Below, piece by piece: positions 15,533 to 23,785 of a stretch of 50,334 nucleotides of DNA. The translations under genes and the position numbers were made by a program. Origin of the DNA: Betaproteobacteria bacterium RIFCSPLOWO2_12_FULL_62_58. Lineage in GTDB: Bacteria; Pseudomonadota; Gammaproteobacteria; Burkholderiales; SG8-41. Numbering within the stretch: the first letter of the stretch is position 1; every line of letters starts with the position of its first letter. Below the pieces are notes generated by a model. That model was not told where the DNA came from. It searched no databases and saw nothing but the letters and a program-made list of their open reading frames with translations. The DNA lies in contig MERI01000199.1 in NCBI GenBank assembly GCA_001772005.1, forward strand, positions 1-50,334, written 5' to 3'.

Positions 15533-15620
15533 GACCACTACGAGGAGCATTCCCAGCCCACCGAGGCCGTGAGAGCGGGAGATCGTGAGGGCGTAAGAGC
15601 GGGGAAGCGGTGGGGGGAAA
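15533..15620. repeat. Dispersed repeat GACCACTACGAGG...CCCACCGAGG...GAGAGCGGG, copy 2
   Basis: Shares ordered blocks with 4698-4790 and continues into a run of GGGAGATCGTGAGGGCGTAAGAGCGGGG. A similar run occurs at 5690-5735. It forms the boundary of the SDR fragment. Confidence 0.6.
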
Positions 15621-15641
15621 CCTCAGGGTCTGTGCCCGGTG

Positions 15642-16412
15642 TCAAACAATCAGATTCCCTGCGTTGACGTTGAGCGTGACGCCGGTGATGTAGCGGCTCG
15701 CGTCCGAGGCGAGGAACAGCACCGCTTCCGCCGTGTCCACCGGCTCGACCAGGGTCTTCATCGGGTTCCTCGAGGCGATTCTCTCGATGCTCGCGGCGTC
15801 TCTCACTTTCTTTACCCGCGGCGTCAGCGTCGTTCCGGGCGCGACCGCGTTGACCGTGACGCCGTATTCGCCCATGTCGCGGGCGAGGAGCTTCGTGAAT
15901 CCGATCACTCCGGCCTTGCCGGCCCCGTACGGAAGGTACGAGGGCGCATGGGGGTTGGGAGCAATCCCCGCGCCGGACGCGATGTTGATGATGCGCCCCT
16001 TCCGTTTTTCCATCATGACGGGGGCCACTGCCTGGGAGCACAGGAACGTGGTTTTCAGGTTCACGGTAATGACGCGGTCCCATTCCTCTTCCGTGATCTC
16101 GGTAATGGGCGCAAACTGGTGGAAACCGCCGGCGGCATTCACGAGTATGTCCACGGTGCCCCACCGATCGAGCACGGCCTTCACCATGCCCTTCACATCC
16201 TGCGCGCGCGTGACGTCGGCCTGGAGGACCAGCGCCGTTCCGCGTTCCGCCTCGATCTCCGTGCCCACGCGCCGGGCCTCCGCCAGATTGATGTCGGTAA
16301 CGGCCACCGAGGCGCCTTCACGGGCAAATATCTTCGCGATCGCCTCCCCCAGCCCCTGCCCGGCCGCGGTGACGATGGCTACCGCTCCAGAAAGCCTGCC
16401 TGTTCCCGCCAT
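15642..16412 (-). CDS. SDR family oxidoreductase
   Basis: 256 residues, full length for a classical SDR. The cofactor loop is TAAGQGLGEAIA, a variant of TGxxxGxG with Ala in place of the first Gly. NAAGG replaces the usual NNAG. Catalytic Ser is in NIASGAGIA, and Tyr and Lys are in YLPYGAGKAG. The closing ITGVTLNVNAGN is the usual end with Asn where Asp-Gly-Gly is common. It is likely NAD(P)-dependent, acting on a hydroxyl or keto substrate. It lies between two Bug receptors in the same direction and may be co-transcribed with copy 4 (46 bases downstream of its stop). Confidence 0.9.
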   Translation of the reverse strand: MAGTGRLSGAVAIVTAAGQGLGEAIAKIFAREGASVAVTDINLAEARRVGTEIEAERGTALVLQADVTRAQDVKGMVKAVLDRWGTVDILVNAAGGFHQFAPITEITEEEWDRVITVNLKTTFLCSQAVAPVMMEKRKGRIINIASGAGIAPNPHAPSYLPYGAGKAGVIGFTKLLARDMGEYGVTVNAVAPGTTLTPRVKKVRDAASIERIASRNPMKTLVEPVDTAEAVLFLASDASRYITGVTLNVNAGNLIV

Positions 16413-16425
16413 CCGGAATCTCCTT

Positions 16426-16446
16426 CTTAGGGGACTGTCCCCTAAG
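16426..16446. repeat. TTAGGGGAC palindrome, copy 3 (perfect)
   Basis: CTTAGGGGAC and its exact complement GTCCCCTAAG flank a single T. It is placed symmetrically between the Bug copy 4 stop (12 bases away) and the SDR start (13 bases away). It would form a 10-bp hairpin with almost no loop, or serve as a protein-binding site. Confidence 0.9.
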
Positions 16447-16458
16447 CACTCTCGGGAG

Positions 16459-17424
16459 TCAATCGACCTTGGCGCCCGACGCCTTCACGACCTTGCCCCA
16501 GCGCTCGTACTCCGCGCGAATCTGCTGGTTGAATTCCTCGGGCGTGCTCGGCGCAGGCGTCTGCCCCAGATTCTGTATGCTCTTGACGGCGTCCGGAGAA
16601 TTGAGCGCGCGAACGACGGCTGCATTGAGTTTCGCGATGGTTTGACGCGGCGTTCCGGTCGGCACCGCGACGCCGTACCACTCGATGACATCGCCCAGCT
16701 CCGGATAGCCCGCCTCCACAGCGGTCGGCACGTCCGGCAGCGCCTCGTTGCGCCTGGTCCCCGTGACGCCCAGGGCGCGCAGTCTGCCGGATTTGACATG
16801 CGGCACGGTGGAAGTCGGATTGGCGAACATCGTGTTTACATGGCCCGCGAGCAAATCTATCACCGCGGGTCCTCCGCCTTTGTAGGGAACGTGCAGCATG
16901 TCGGTGCCGGTCGTAAGCTTGAATAGCTCGCCCACGAGTTGCGGCACGGCGGAGGTCGAGGCAAAGGTCACCTTCCCGGGGCTGCGTTTTGCAAGCGCCG
17001 CCAGCTCCTGCATCGACTTGGCGGGCACCGAAGGATGCGCGACGAGTATGAAAGCCATCTGCGTGCCGCGGGAAACGGCGGCGAAGTCGCGCAACGTATC
17101 ATATCCGGGCTTGCTGTACATATGGGGGTTGACCACAAGTGCGCCCTGGTGCGCGAACATGATCGTGTAACCATCAGGCGCCGCTTTCGCGCCCAGTGCC
17201 GTGCCGATGCTGCCTTGCGCCCCGCCGCGATTGTCAATGATGATCTGTTGGCCCAGATTCTCCGTCAACTTCGGACCCAGAATGCGGGCGAGCGCGTCCG
17301 TGCCGCCGCCCGGCGGAAACGGCACGATAAAACGAATAGGCCGATCGGGATAACTCTGCGCCGCGAAGGCGAGCGGAGCGCCAAGTGCGCACAACAGGAT
17401 AAGTGCCTTGCACAGGTGTTTCAT
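16459..17424 (-). CDS. Tripartite tricarboxylate transporter receptor protein (Bug family), copy 4
   Basis: 321 residues from ATG 17424, preferred because GAGGA lies six to ten bases upstream. The signal peptide KHLCKALILLCALGAPLAFA is cut before AQSYPDRPIRF. Bug hallmarks are FIVPFPPGGGTDALARI, DNRGGAQGSIG and HVPYKGGGPAVIDLLAG. It is a periplasmic receptor with unknown ligand. Two overlapping inverted repeats about 25-48 bases upstream of the start (17449-17472) look like an operator, so the gene and the downstream SDR may be controlled by an IclR-type regulator. Confidence 0.92.
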   Translation of the reverse strand: MKHLCKALILLCALGAPLAFAAQSYPDRPIRFIVPFPPGGGTDALARILGPKLTENLGQQIIIDNRGGAQGSIGTALGAKAAPDGYTIMFAHQGALVVNPHMYSKPGYDTLRDFAAVSRGTQMAFILVAHPSVPAKSMQELAALAKRSPGKVTFASTSAVPQLVGELFKLTTGTDMLHVPYKGGGPAVIDLLAGHVNTMFANPTSTVPHVKSGRLRALGVTGTRRNEALPDVPTAVEAGYPELGDVIEWYGVAVPTGTPRQTIAKLNAAVVRALNSPDAVKSIQNLGQTPAPSTPEEFNQQIRAEYERWGKVVKASGAKVD

Positions 17425-17448
17425 GATGAGTCCTCGTTCAGCTTGAAA

Positions 17449-17472
17449 TGGAATATCGCGTTCCAATGGAAC
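17449..17472 (-). promoter_or_regulatory. Candidate IclR-type operator: two overlapping inverted repeats
   Basis: TGGAATATCGCGTTCCA (17449-17465) and GTTCCAATGGAAC (17460-17472) share the central TTCCA half-site. TGGAA...TTCCA palindromes are typical of IclR-family binding sites, which often govern uptake and catabolic genes. The pair lies 25-48 bases before the Bug copy 4 start. No IclR gene is in the window. Confidence 0.5.
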
Positions 17473-17577
17473 GTTTAAATCCAGTGCCTCGATCCGGATC
17501 CATATGCAAATATCTCCCCACCGCCAAACCCGCCCAGACGCCATGCTAGTGTCCCGAGTCGTTAATTCGTCGCACAA

Positions 17578-17921
17578 TCTTGGGCGTAGGTTGGGGTACG
17601 CCCAGCGTTCCCCGACATCTGCTGAGCTGAAATGTGCGCACGATCACGGCTCAGAAGGTGTGTCGTTCCCGTGAAAACGGGAACCCATACGGCGCGTCAT
17701 CATCGAGTGAGCCCCCCTCCTACCTCCCCCCGCAAGCGGGGGGAGGGGATACCCGATCCCCGATTAAAGCATTCGAGGACAGGCTTCTCGGGAATGACAG
17801 CGCGTGTTGGGTCATCATTCCGCTCAATCTGCCTTAAGGTAGTGCCATTGGGACAGGAACCTCTTTTTTACGTTCATCGCCAAACGCTCGCCGCTTTGCT
17901 CATCGGCGCGAGCGGCGGGCT
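17578..17921. other. Gene-free gap filled by composite palindromic repeats
   Basis: No gene is recognisable. The gap contains two repeat types: GTTCCCGTGAAAACGGGAAC (17665-17684) and CCTCCCCCCGCAAGCGGGGGGAGG (within 17723-17748). It continues with TCGAGGACAGGCTTCTCGGGAATGACAG-like sequence typical of dispersed repeats. It separates Bug copy 4 from the Bug fragment at 17922. Confidence 0.7.
17662..17748. repeat. Two hairpin repeats in tandem
   Basis: The first is an eight-base stem GTTCCCGT/ACGGGAAC around GAAA. The second is CCTCCCCCCGC with GCGGGGGGAGG around AA, a near-perfect 11-bp stem. The second belongs to the same GC-rich hairpin class found inside uvrA. Confidence 0.85.
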
Positions 17922-18330
17922 TTACTCCACCCGTATATTCGCCTCGCGCACGATCGCCGCGTAGCGCTTGATTTCAGACTGGACGAACTGCCGGAATTCC
18001 TCCGGCGTGTTGCCGACGGGCGTGAAGCCGCTGGCTTCGAGGATCGCCCGCATCTTCGGCGCCTGCAGCGCTTTGTGAACTTCACCCTGCAGCCGGGCGA
18101 CGATTTCGCGCGGCGTTTTCGCCGGGGCGAACCAGCCGTTCCAGGTGAAGTCCACGACATAGTCCGGCAGGGCGGACTCGGCGACGGTCGGCACGTCGGG
18201 CAATGCGGTCATGCGCTTCGAGCCGGTGAAGCCGAGCGCGCGCAATCGCCCGGACTTCACGTACGGCACGGCGGCGGTCGGCGGCACGATCAGCATCTGG
18301 ATCTCCCCGCTCATCAGCGGCCGCGCGCAA
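17922..18330 (-). pseudogene. Bug-family receptor, C-terminal fragment
   Basis: The frame encodes only the last third of a Bug protein: SGEIQMLIVPPTAAVPYVKSGRLRALGFTGSKR through the end EIKRYAAIVREANIRVE. Signal peptide and first lobe (about 190 residues) are missing. Similarity ends near 18330, where the sequence changes into the 3' end of the YXWGXW gene. A deletion joined the two. An ATG at 18314 exists but a product of 130 residues could not fold as a receptor. Confidence 0.85.
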
Positions 18331-18337
18331 CCCGCCG

Positions 18338-18733
18338 TCAGTTCTTGTCATGCCCCTTGGCGTAGCCCTTGCCTTTGCCCTTGCCGTGCCCTTTCCCTTT
18401 ACGCCAGCGTTCGTGGCCGGGATCGCGCTCCCAGCGCCCGGGATTGTAATGCCAGCGCGGACCTTTCTCTTCCCAACGATCGGGCACCCAGACATATCCC
18501 GGACGCTCCCTGATCCAGCGCCCTTCTCTCCAGACGTGCCGGCGCCCGTCCCAGTGCCAGTATCCGGGCGCCCAGGCATAACCGGGGCGCAGAGCCGGAA
18601 CGACCACGACACGCGGCGGGGGCGGGCCTATGTTGATATCGATGTTGACGCTGGTGGCGGCTTCAGCGACAGCCGCCGCCGACACGGTGGCCGCGGCAAT
18701 CAACAGAGACAACAGCAGATTTCCCATACGCAT
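18338..18733 (-). CDS. YXWGXW repeat-containing secreted protein
   Basis: 131 residues from ATG 18733 with a strong GGAGGG ribosome site. A signal peptide (NLLLSLLIAAATVSAAAVAEA) is followed by a Trp, Tyr and Arg-rich body with repeats of the YxWxPGYW/GRW type (YAWAPGYWHW, YVWVPDRWEE, WHYNPGRWER). The tail is Lys and Gly-rich (KGKGHGKGKGKGYAKGH). This family is common in proteobacterial envelopes and its role is unknown. Its 3' end coincides with the truncation point of the Bug fragment, so the last residues may be altered. Confidence 0.8.
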   Translation of the reverse strand: MRMGNLLLSLLIAAATVSAAAVAEAATSVNIDINIGPPPPRVVVVPALRPGYAWAPGYWHWDGRRHVWREGRWIRERPGYVWVPDRWEEKGPRWHYNPGRWERDPGHERWRKGKGHGKGKGKGYAKGHDKN

Positions 18734-18999
18734 GATTACCCTCCTTCTCTTACACGATAGTACGTAAAAATTAATCTCAACCGGATACCGCGCGGTGCGT
18801 TCGCGCTGAATCGCGCGGGTCCTCCGGATCGCACGCCCGTGCCGCATTCAGGTCATCGACGACGACGATGATAGTAGGGGTGATGTCGATAGTAAACAGC
18901 GGGCGGCGGCCGGCACGCGAACCACGGACGCCGGCCCGGCATAGTAGAATCGCCGAAGTCAGACTACTGATTCCTTCCACCCGTCATCTCATTCCCCGC

Positions 19000-20283
19000 T
19001 TGACCGGCATACCTGACAGCAACAAAGGGCGCGCCGCCGCGCCTCAATCCTTCGCGGCGCTGCGCCATCGCGGCTATCGCGCCTATTTTGTGACCTCGGC
19101 GGTGGCGATGATGGCCGACAACATCGAGCATGTCATCAGCTACTGGGTCATGTTCGAGAAATTCCAGTCGCCGGCGCTGGGCGGTTTCGCCGTGGTCGCG
19201 CATTGGTTGCCGTTCCTGCTGTTCTCGGTGTACTCCGGCGCGCTCGCCGACCGCTTCGACCCGCGGCGCGTCATCCAGTTCGGCATGCTGTTCTTCATCG
19301 CCGCGTCGCTCGGCTGGGGTCTCTTGTTCCTCACCGATACATTGCAGATGTGGCACGCCGCGGCGCTGCTCGTCATCCACGGTCTCGCCGGCGTGCTGTG
19401 GGGACCCGCGAGCCAGCTATTGATCCACGATATCGTGGGACCCGGGGAGCTGCAGAGCGCGGTGCGCTTGAACGCCACGGCGCGCTGGCTCGGCCAGCTG
19501 ATGGGCCCGGCCGTGGGGGGCGGATTGTTGCTCGCGCTGGGGCCGGCGCATGGAATCCTGCTGAACGTCCTGATCTACCTGCCGCTCGTGCTCTGGCTGT
19601 GGACGGCGCCCTACGGGCCGCGCTTCCGCAAGGCGAAACCCCCGCCCGCCCTTGCCGTGCGCGGTCTTGCCGATATCGCCGCCACCGCGCGCGCGATCGC
19701 CGGCAACCGCACCATCGTGTCCATGATCCTGCTCGCGGGCGGCGCATCGCTGTTGGTCGGCAACGCCTACCAGGCGCAGATGCCGGAGTTCGCGCACGAC
19801 TTCGGGCACGGCAGCGCCGACGTTTCCTACAGCTTCCTGCTCGCCGCGGATGCCGCCGGGGCGTTCGCCGCCGGCCTCATTCTCGAGAGCCGGGGCCTGT
19901 TGCAGGCGCGACCGCGCACCGCGTTCGTGCTGGCTATGCTGTGGTGCTGCGCCATCGGCGGCTTCGCCGCTGCGGCGTCCTATCCGCTTGCCCTCGCGCT
20001 GCTGTTCGCGGCGGGATTCCTCCAGCTCTCGTTCAATGCCATGGCGCAAACGCTGGTGCAACTGCACGCACCCGCGCACGTTCGCGGCCGCGTGATCGGG
20101 CTCTACAGCATGTCCAGCCTCGGGCTGCGCGCTTTCGCCGGCGTCACCGTCGGCATCATGGGCGGCGTGATCGGGGTCCACTGGTCGCTGGCCCTGAGCG
20201 CGCTGGCGCTGCTCGCGATCATCATCGGCTTGCTGGCGTTCGCCATGCGGGCGACGCGCACGGGGACGGCAACCAAGGCGTGA
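19000..20283 (+). CDS. MFS transporter
   Basis: About 427 residues if started at TTG 19000 (LTGIPDSNKGRAAAPQS); the frame is open from 18868 but the extra part has no transporter character. About twelve hydrophobic segments are visible, and ALADRFDPRRVIQFG is the conserved loop between segments 2 and 3. Segments such as LIHDIVGPGELQSAVRLNATARWLGQLMGPAVGG match the MFS_3/enterobactin-exporter-like group, whose members export siderophores, drugs or other small molecules. There is no adjacent regulator or synthesis gene to suggest a substrate. The start is uncertain. Confidence 0.85.
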   Translation: MTGIPDSNKGRAAAPQSFAALRHRGYRAYFVTSAVAMMADNIEHVISYWVMFEKFQSPALGGFAVVAHWLPFLLFSVYSGALADRFDPRRVIQFGMLFFIAASLGWGLLFLTDTLQMWHAAALLVIHGLAGVLWGPASQLLIHDIVGPGELQSAVRLNATARWLGQLMGPAVGGGLLLALGPAHGILLNVLIYLPLVLWLWTAPYGPRFRKAKPPPALAVRGLADIAATARAIAGNRTIVSMILLAGGASLLVGNAYQAQMPEFAHDFGHGSADVSYSFLLAADAAGAFAAGLILESRGLLQARPRTAFVLAMLWCCAIGGFAAAASYPLALALLFAAGFLQLSFNAMAQTLVQLHAPAHVRGRVIGLYSMSSLGLRAFAGVTVGIMGGVIGVHWSLALSALALLAIIIGLLAFAMRATRTGTATKA

Positions 20284-20482
20284 GCTGTCCCATAGCGCGG
20301 GACCGCGGAACTTGCCCATCATCCGCAGCATGCGTCCGCCGCGAATAGGAGGATTCGGAGCCGAGCGTTCGGATAATGCACGCATTTGGACGCAAACTCA
20401 TGTTGTTCGACAGAAGGTTGCAGACGAAACTTAATTTGGTGTATATATTGTAAAGCGGTCATTCAAGAGGAGGCTGCATGAC

Positions 20483-21187
20483 ATGGACGCCACATCGATG
20501 AGCTTCTCCGGACTCAAGACGAAAACGATCGTTGCAGTTCTCGCCGCAGTAGTTGCGACATCGGCATTGGGGTACTGGAGCTACGGCGAGTACCGGCAGC
20601 AGGAGTTGCGCAGTGCGGTGACCGGTCTGGTGAAGGACACGAGCGTGCGGATGCGCGACGCGCTCAGTGCCGAAACGCTCCCGGCGCCGGCGGACACCGC
20701 GGTGACCTTGCGCAAGCTCTACGACGACGCCGAAGCGGTCGGCGGGAATTTTCGGAAGCTTCACGACATGGACGTTGCGCCGGTCGAGGCGTTGGCCGGC
20801 GCCGCGGACGACTACGTGCTGACCAGCCGGGAAATCCTGGTGAGGTGGGCCTCGAGCCATCGGTATCGCGTGAAGCTATCCGGCAGCATCGCGGCTCTGC
20901 GCAACCACATGCGTGCGGATGACCGCACCGGGGCGTGGGTCAGCGACGCGATCCGCGCGAAGGAACGGGTCGAAGAGGACTACCGCGATTACAGGATAGC
21001 GACCGGCGCCTTGGGCAACCTGCTCGCATCCTATCCCGACTCGCGGGCGAAAATGGCGCCTTACGTTGACCCGGAGGTGTTGACCGACGAAGCCTTGGTC
21101 GAAGCAGCCCGCAAGCAGGCGCTCGCGGTTTCCAGGCAAACTGCGGACGAGATTGAGACGGTAAGGCAGTTGAACACGTATCGCTAG
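20483..21187 (+). CDS. Membrane-anchored hypothetical protein
   Basis: 234 residues behind an AAGAGGAGG ribosome site; ATG 20483 follows it by 11 bases. One N-terminal hydrophobic helix (TIVAVLAAVVATSALGYW, about 15-32) anchors a mostly helical, charged soluble part, likely periplasmic. I recognise no domain. The AT-rich stretch just upstream (20430-20455) is a plausible promoter region. It is followed immediately by convergent small envelope genes. Confidence 0.65.
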   Translation: MDATSMSFSGLKTKTIVAVLAAVVATSALGYWSYGEYRQQELRSAVTGLVKDTSVRMRDALSAETLPAPADTAVTLRKLYDDAEAVGGNFRKLHDMDVAPVEALAGAADDYVLTSREILVRWASSHRYRVKLSGSIAALRNHMRADDRTGAWVSDAIRAKERVEEDYRDYRIATGALGNLLASYPDSRAKMAPYVDPEVLTDEALVEAARKQALAVSRQTADEIETVRQLNTYR

Positions 21188-21190
21188 TTA

Positions 21191-21349
21191 CTACCGGCGG
21201 TAATAACGGTACTGAAATTGAACACTCGGCGCCGGCGCCGGGTAGTAGTAGTAGTAGCCAGGCGCCGGGGCCGGCTCGGCATAGTATGGAACAGCCACGC
21301 AGCCCGCCAGCGTCATTGTCATCAGAACAGCAGCGATAAGACTTTTCAT
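21191..21349 (-). CDS. Small Tyr/Pro-rich lipoprotein
   Basis: 52 residues from ATG 21349 with an AGGAGGT ribosome site. The signal sequence ends in a lipobox (TMTLAGC), so Cys17 should be lipidated. The mature part is Pro, Ala and Tyr-rich (APAPGYYYYYPAPAPS), a low-complexity outer-envelope peptide. No family function is known to me. It is one of two small envelope genes in the same direction (with 21495-21866). Confidence 0.75.
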   Translation of the reverse strand: MKSLIAAVLMTMTLAGCVAVPYYAEPAPAPGYYYYYPAPAPSVQFQYRYYRR

Positions 21350-21494
21350 GGCGACCTCCTTTATTGCGGTGGTTCTATGACGTACGACAACCACGCCCCG
21401 GGGCCGTGCGGCGCCAATATGTAAGAGGTTGTAAACGTTTGTAACCGGACTCGCGACGGCCTTCCGCTCCGCGCGACCGGGCCGCGACATGCTG

Positions 21495-21866
21495 TCAATC
21501 GCGATCGCGTTTCCTGCCCTTGTCGCCGCTGTGTCGCTGCGGCTTCCCGTAGCGCTCGACGACATACGTATGCTGGACATACGGCCGCTCCGTCTCCAGC
21601 ACGATTGAAACACCGCCCGTCGCGTACGGACGGTACTCGACCGGCAAGCTCGCGCCAAACCGCCAGTTGCCGCCGCTGAGCCAGAACCACATCCTGGATT
21701 CCGGCGCGTAATAAATCTCCGCTGACGGATAGTAAACGTAGGAATATTGCTTGGCGCGATAACCATGGGCCGGCGCCCATGGCGGCGGATCTGCCGGCGC
21801 AGGCATCTGCACTCCGACACCCGCCACCAATGCGATGGCGGATCCCAGCATGCTGACTTTCTTCAT
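21495..21866 (-). CDS. Small secreted hypothetical protein
   Basis: 123 residues from ATG 21866 behind AAAGGAGG. A signal peptide (SMLGSAIALVAGVGVQMPAPA) is followed by an aromatic-rich domain (YSYVYYPSAEIYYAPESRMWFWLSGGNW) and a basic tail. This YVYYP...IYYAPE...WFWLSGG...W pattern occurs in a group of small proteobacterial envelope proteins of unknown role. It probably sits in the periplasm or outer membrane. Confidence 0.75.
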   Translation of the reverse strand: MKKVSMLGSAIALVAGVGVQMPAPADPPPWAPAHGYRAKQYSYVYYPSAEIYYAPESRMWFWLSGGNWRFGASLPVEYRPYATGGVSIVLETERPYVQHTYVVERYGKPQRHSGDKGRKRDRD

Positions 21867-21983
21867 CTTAGCCTCCTTTGAAAAGCAAGATCGATTCCGC
21901 TTCTCGAGAGCACCCTTCACACGATTATTTTGAGGGTCGATTTGCCGGCAAGGTTCCGCCAAGAATGTGAAGCAGGAGTCGCC

Positions 21984-22007
21984 GACTGTCGCCAAGCGGC
22001 GACAGTC
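21984..22007. terminator. Perfect 10-bp stem-loop of uncertain role
   Basis: GACTGTCGCC and its exact complement GGCGACAGTC flank the loop AAGC. It lies about 118 bases upstream of the secreted-protein gene start (21866). It has no T-run, so it could instead be an operator or a repeat copy. Confidence 0.45.
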
Positions 22008-22200
22008 ACCTGCCGATTGCATGGCGAATCCTTTTCGGTTTCGTCTCCTCCTCATCCGGTCGTTCTTGTCGATCTTCGAGATAGTCCGCGCAACTCTGTT
22101 CTCACCGCACCGCATGGCTGCTGCGCCGAATTCTTGCCTGCCGCGCGAGGGGGCGCGCGCGCAGCGCGTCGAGGATCCAACCGGCGCGCGGGCGACGCAG

Positions 22201-22377
22201 ACGCGTGATGTGTTTCAGGACCGTCTTGCGCGCATGCCGAACAACGGCCGGGCGCTCTACGGACAGGCGCAGGCCAATGCGCGCCAGGGCCTCAAGCGCG
22301 AGGCGCGTACAGTCGACGAGCGCCTGGTGCGCGCCTGGGTGGACGAGCGCAAGCGGCTCGACCTCGCCCGACTCTGA
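22201..22377 (+). pseudogene. C-terminal fragment of a tetratricopeptide-repeat protein
   Basis: The frame ending at 22377 reads TRDVFQDRLARMPNNGRALYGQAQANARQG...VDERLVRAWVDERKRLDLARL. This matches the last TPR unit of a family of proteobacterial TPR proteins (FREDLARxPxNGxxLxGLAQAL, then RRAWADA). Earlier repeats are missing and upstream sequence is unrelated. I interpret it as a remnant. Confidence 0.6.
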
Positions 22378-22518
22378 GACGCGGCGTCGCCACCCGATTC
22401 GCGATCGCGAAGACCCATACGCGTCGCGATGCGAGGCAAGGAACCGGCGATGGTGTGAGGCTCCCGGTTCGCGGCCGCAGGCTCCGGCGGCGCGACCTCC
22501 GAATGGACGACGCCCCCG

Positions 22519-23568
22519 CTATTTTCCGAACAGTCGTCTCACGGTATCCCCCACCCCGCGGGTGGCCTCACCGACGCCGCGCGCAAGGCCTTCAAAGCTC
22601 ACGCCGAGCGTCTCGGCAATCCCCGAGCCGACGCGCCGCGCAAAACTTTCGTTGAGCGAGAACCGCGGATCGTTAAGATTGCCTTCCAGCGTGAACTGCA
22701 TCCTGATCTGATCGTTGCGGTTCTTGAGCGCGGCCAGCGCGGCCTGGCGGGGCATGCCCATGAATGTGCCGAGCGCGCCTTCGCCTGAAGCGAGTTCCAG
22801 ACCGGTGAGCGTAAGGGTGCCGGGCGCATGCAAGGCGTTTTTGCGAACGGTGGATTTCAGATCGAGGTCGAGCGTACCGCGGCGCACGCCGGTTTCGGAA
22901 GCCTTGATCAGGTAGGGCTGGAACACGACCAGGTCGACGCCGCGCAGCTTGGTCGCAATCTCGGAATCCTTGGTGGCAAGCTCGGCCCAGCCGCGTATCG
23001 AGAGCGTGCCGTTGCGCTGCACGCCCTTGACCACGCCTTCCAGCTGGATCTGCGTGCGCCCCGAGAGCTCCGGCACCTGCAGGCCTTCGACGCTCGCCTG
23101 CAGTTGCTCCAGCCGCAGCTTGTGCGCTGGCAGGCGCACGGTGGCATCGAAAAACTCGAGCACGCTGTGGCGCAGTTCGATCGTGCCGACGGCCACTGCG
23201 GGTGCCGTTGAGCCGGACTTCCCGGCTTCCTTGGACTTCTTCTCCAACAGGCTTGGGACAACGCGCAGGCGCCCCTCGCGAGAGCGCAATACTGAGAGAT
23301 AGCCTTGCTCAACCGTGATGCGATTGACGCGCACACGGGCGGAGAGCAGCGCGCGCAGGTCGGGCATGATGACGATGCGCTCCGCTCGCAGCGTATCTTC
23401 CGCCGGCCAGCCCTTCGGTCCCTTGATCCGCAGACGATGGATTTCGATTGCGGACCAACCCACCACGATCTCGCCCACCTCGCTTGCCGGCCCGAGAACC
23501 TGCTCCGCCTGGCCCTTGAGCGCCTTCGTCGCAAAGTGCAGGCCGACGGCTGCCGCGGCCGCGATCAC
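22519..23568 (-). CDS. AsmA-like / DUF748 family protein
   Basis: About 349 residues from GTG 23568. The frame continues open upstream and still encodes a membrane helix ([25 protein letters not shown]), so the true start is probably about 20-30 residues earlier, but no ATG, GTG or TTG is placed convincingly. The body is beta-rich with the AsmA/DUF748 style: [61 protein letters not shown]. Such proteins are inner-membrane anchored, periplasmic, and related to lipid-transfer proteins of the AsmA/TamB group. It runs divergently from the SDR at 23786. Confidence 0.75.
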   Translation of the reverse strand: MIAAAAAVGLHFATKALKGQAEQVLGPASEVGEIVVGWSAIEIHRLRIKGPKGWPAEDTLRAERIVIMPDLRALLSARVRVNRITVEQGYLSVLRSREGRLRVVPSLLEKKSKEAGKSGSTAPAVAVGTIELRHSVLEFFDATVRLPAHKLRLEQLQASVEGLQVPELSGRTQIQLEGVVKGVQRNGTLSIRGWAELATKDSEIATKLRGVDLVVFQPYLIKASETGVRRGTLDLDLKSTVRKNALHAPGTLTLTGLELASGEGALGTFMGMPRQAALAALKNRNDQIRMQFTLEGNLNDPRFSLNESFARRVGSGIAETLGVSFEGLARGVGEATRGVGDTVRRLFGK

Positions 23569-23785
23569 AACGATCGCAGCCAGTGCGATGAAGCCCCAAC
23601 GTGTCAGTTTCCTGTTCGTGATTGCGCTCCGAGCCGCTGCTACCCCACGGTTCGTTATCTTACAGATGCGGGTAGCGATCCGTCGAGGATTCGGCGGGTG
23701 CGCTACAATGCATGCCCTCCGGCTGACTCGTGAGGGGTCACCGTCGGGGCCACAAGCAACGCCAACAGGTCAGGGAGGACGAACA

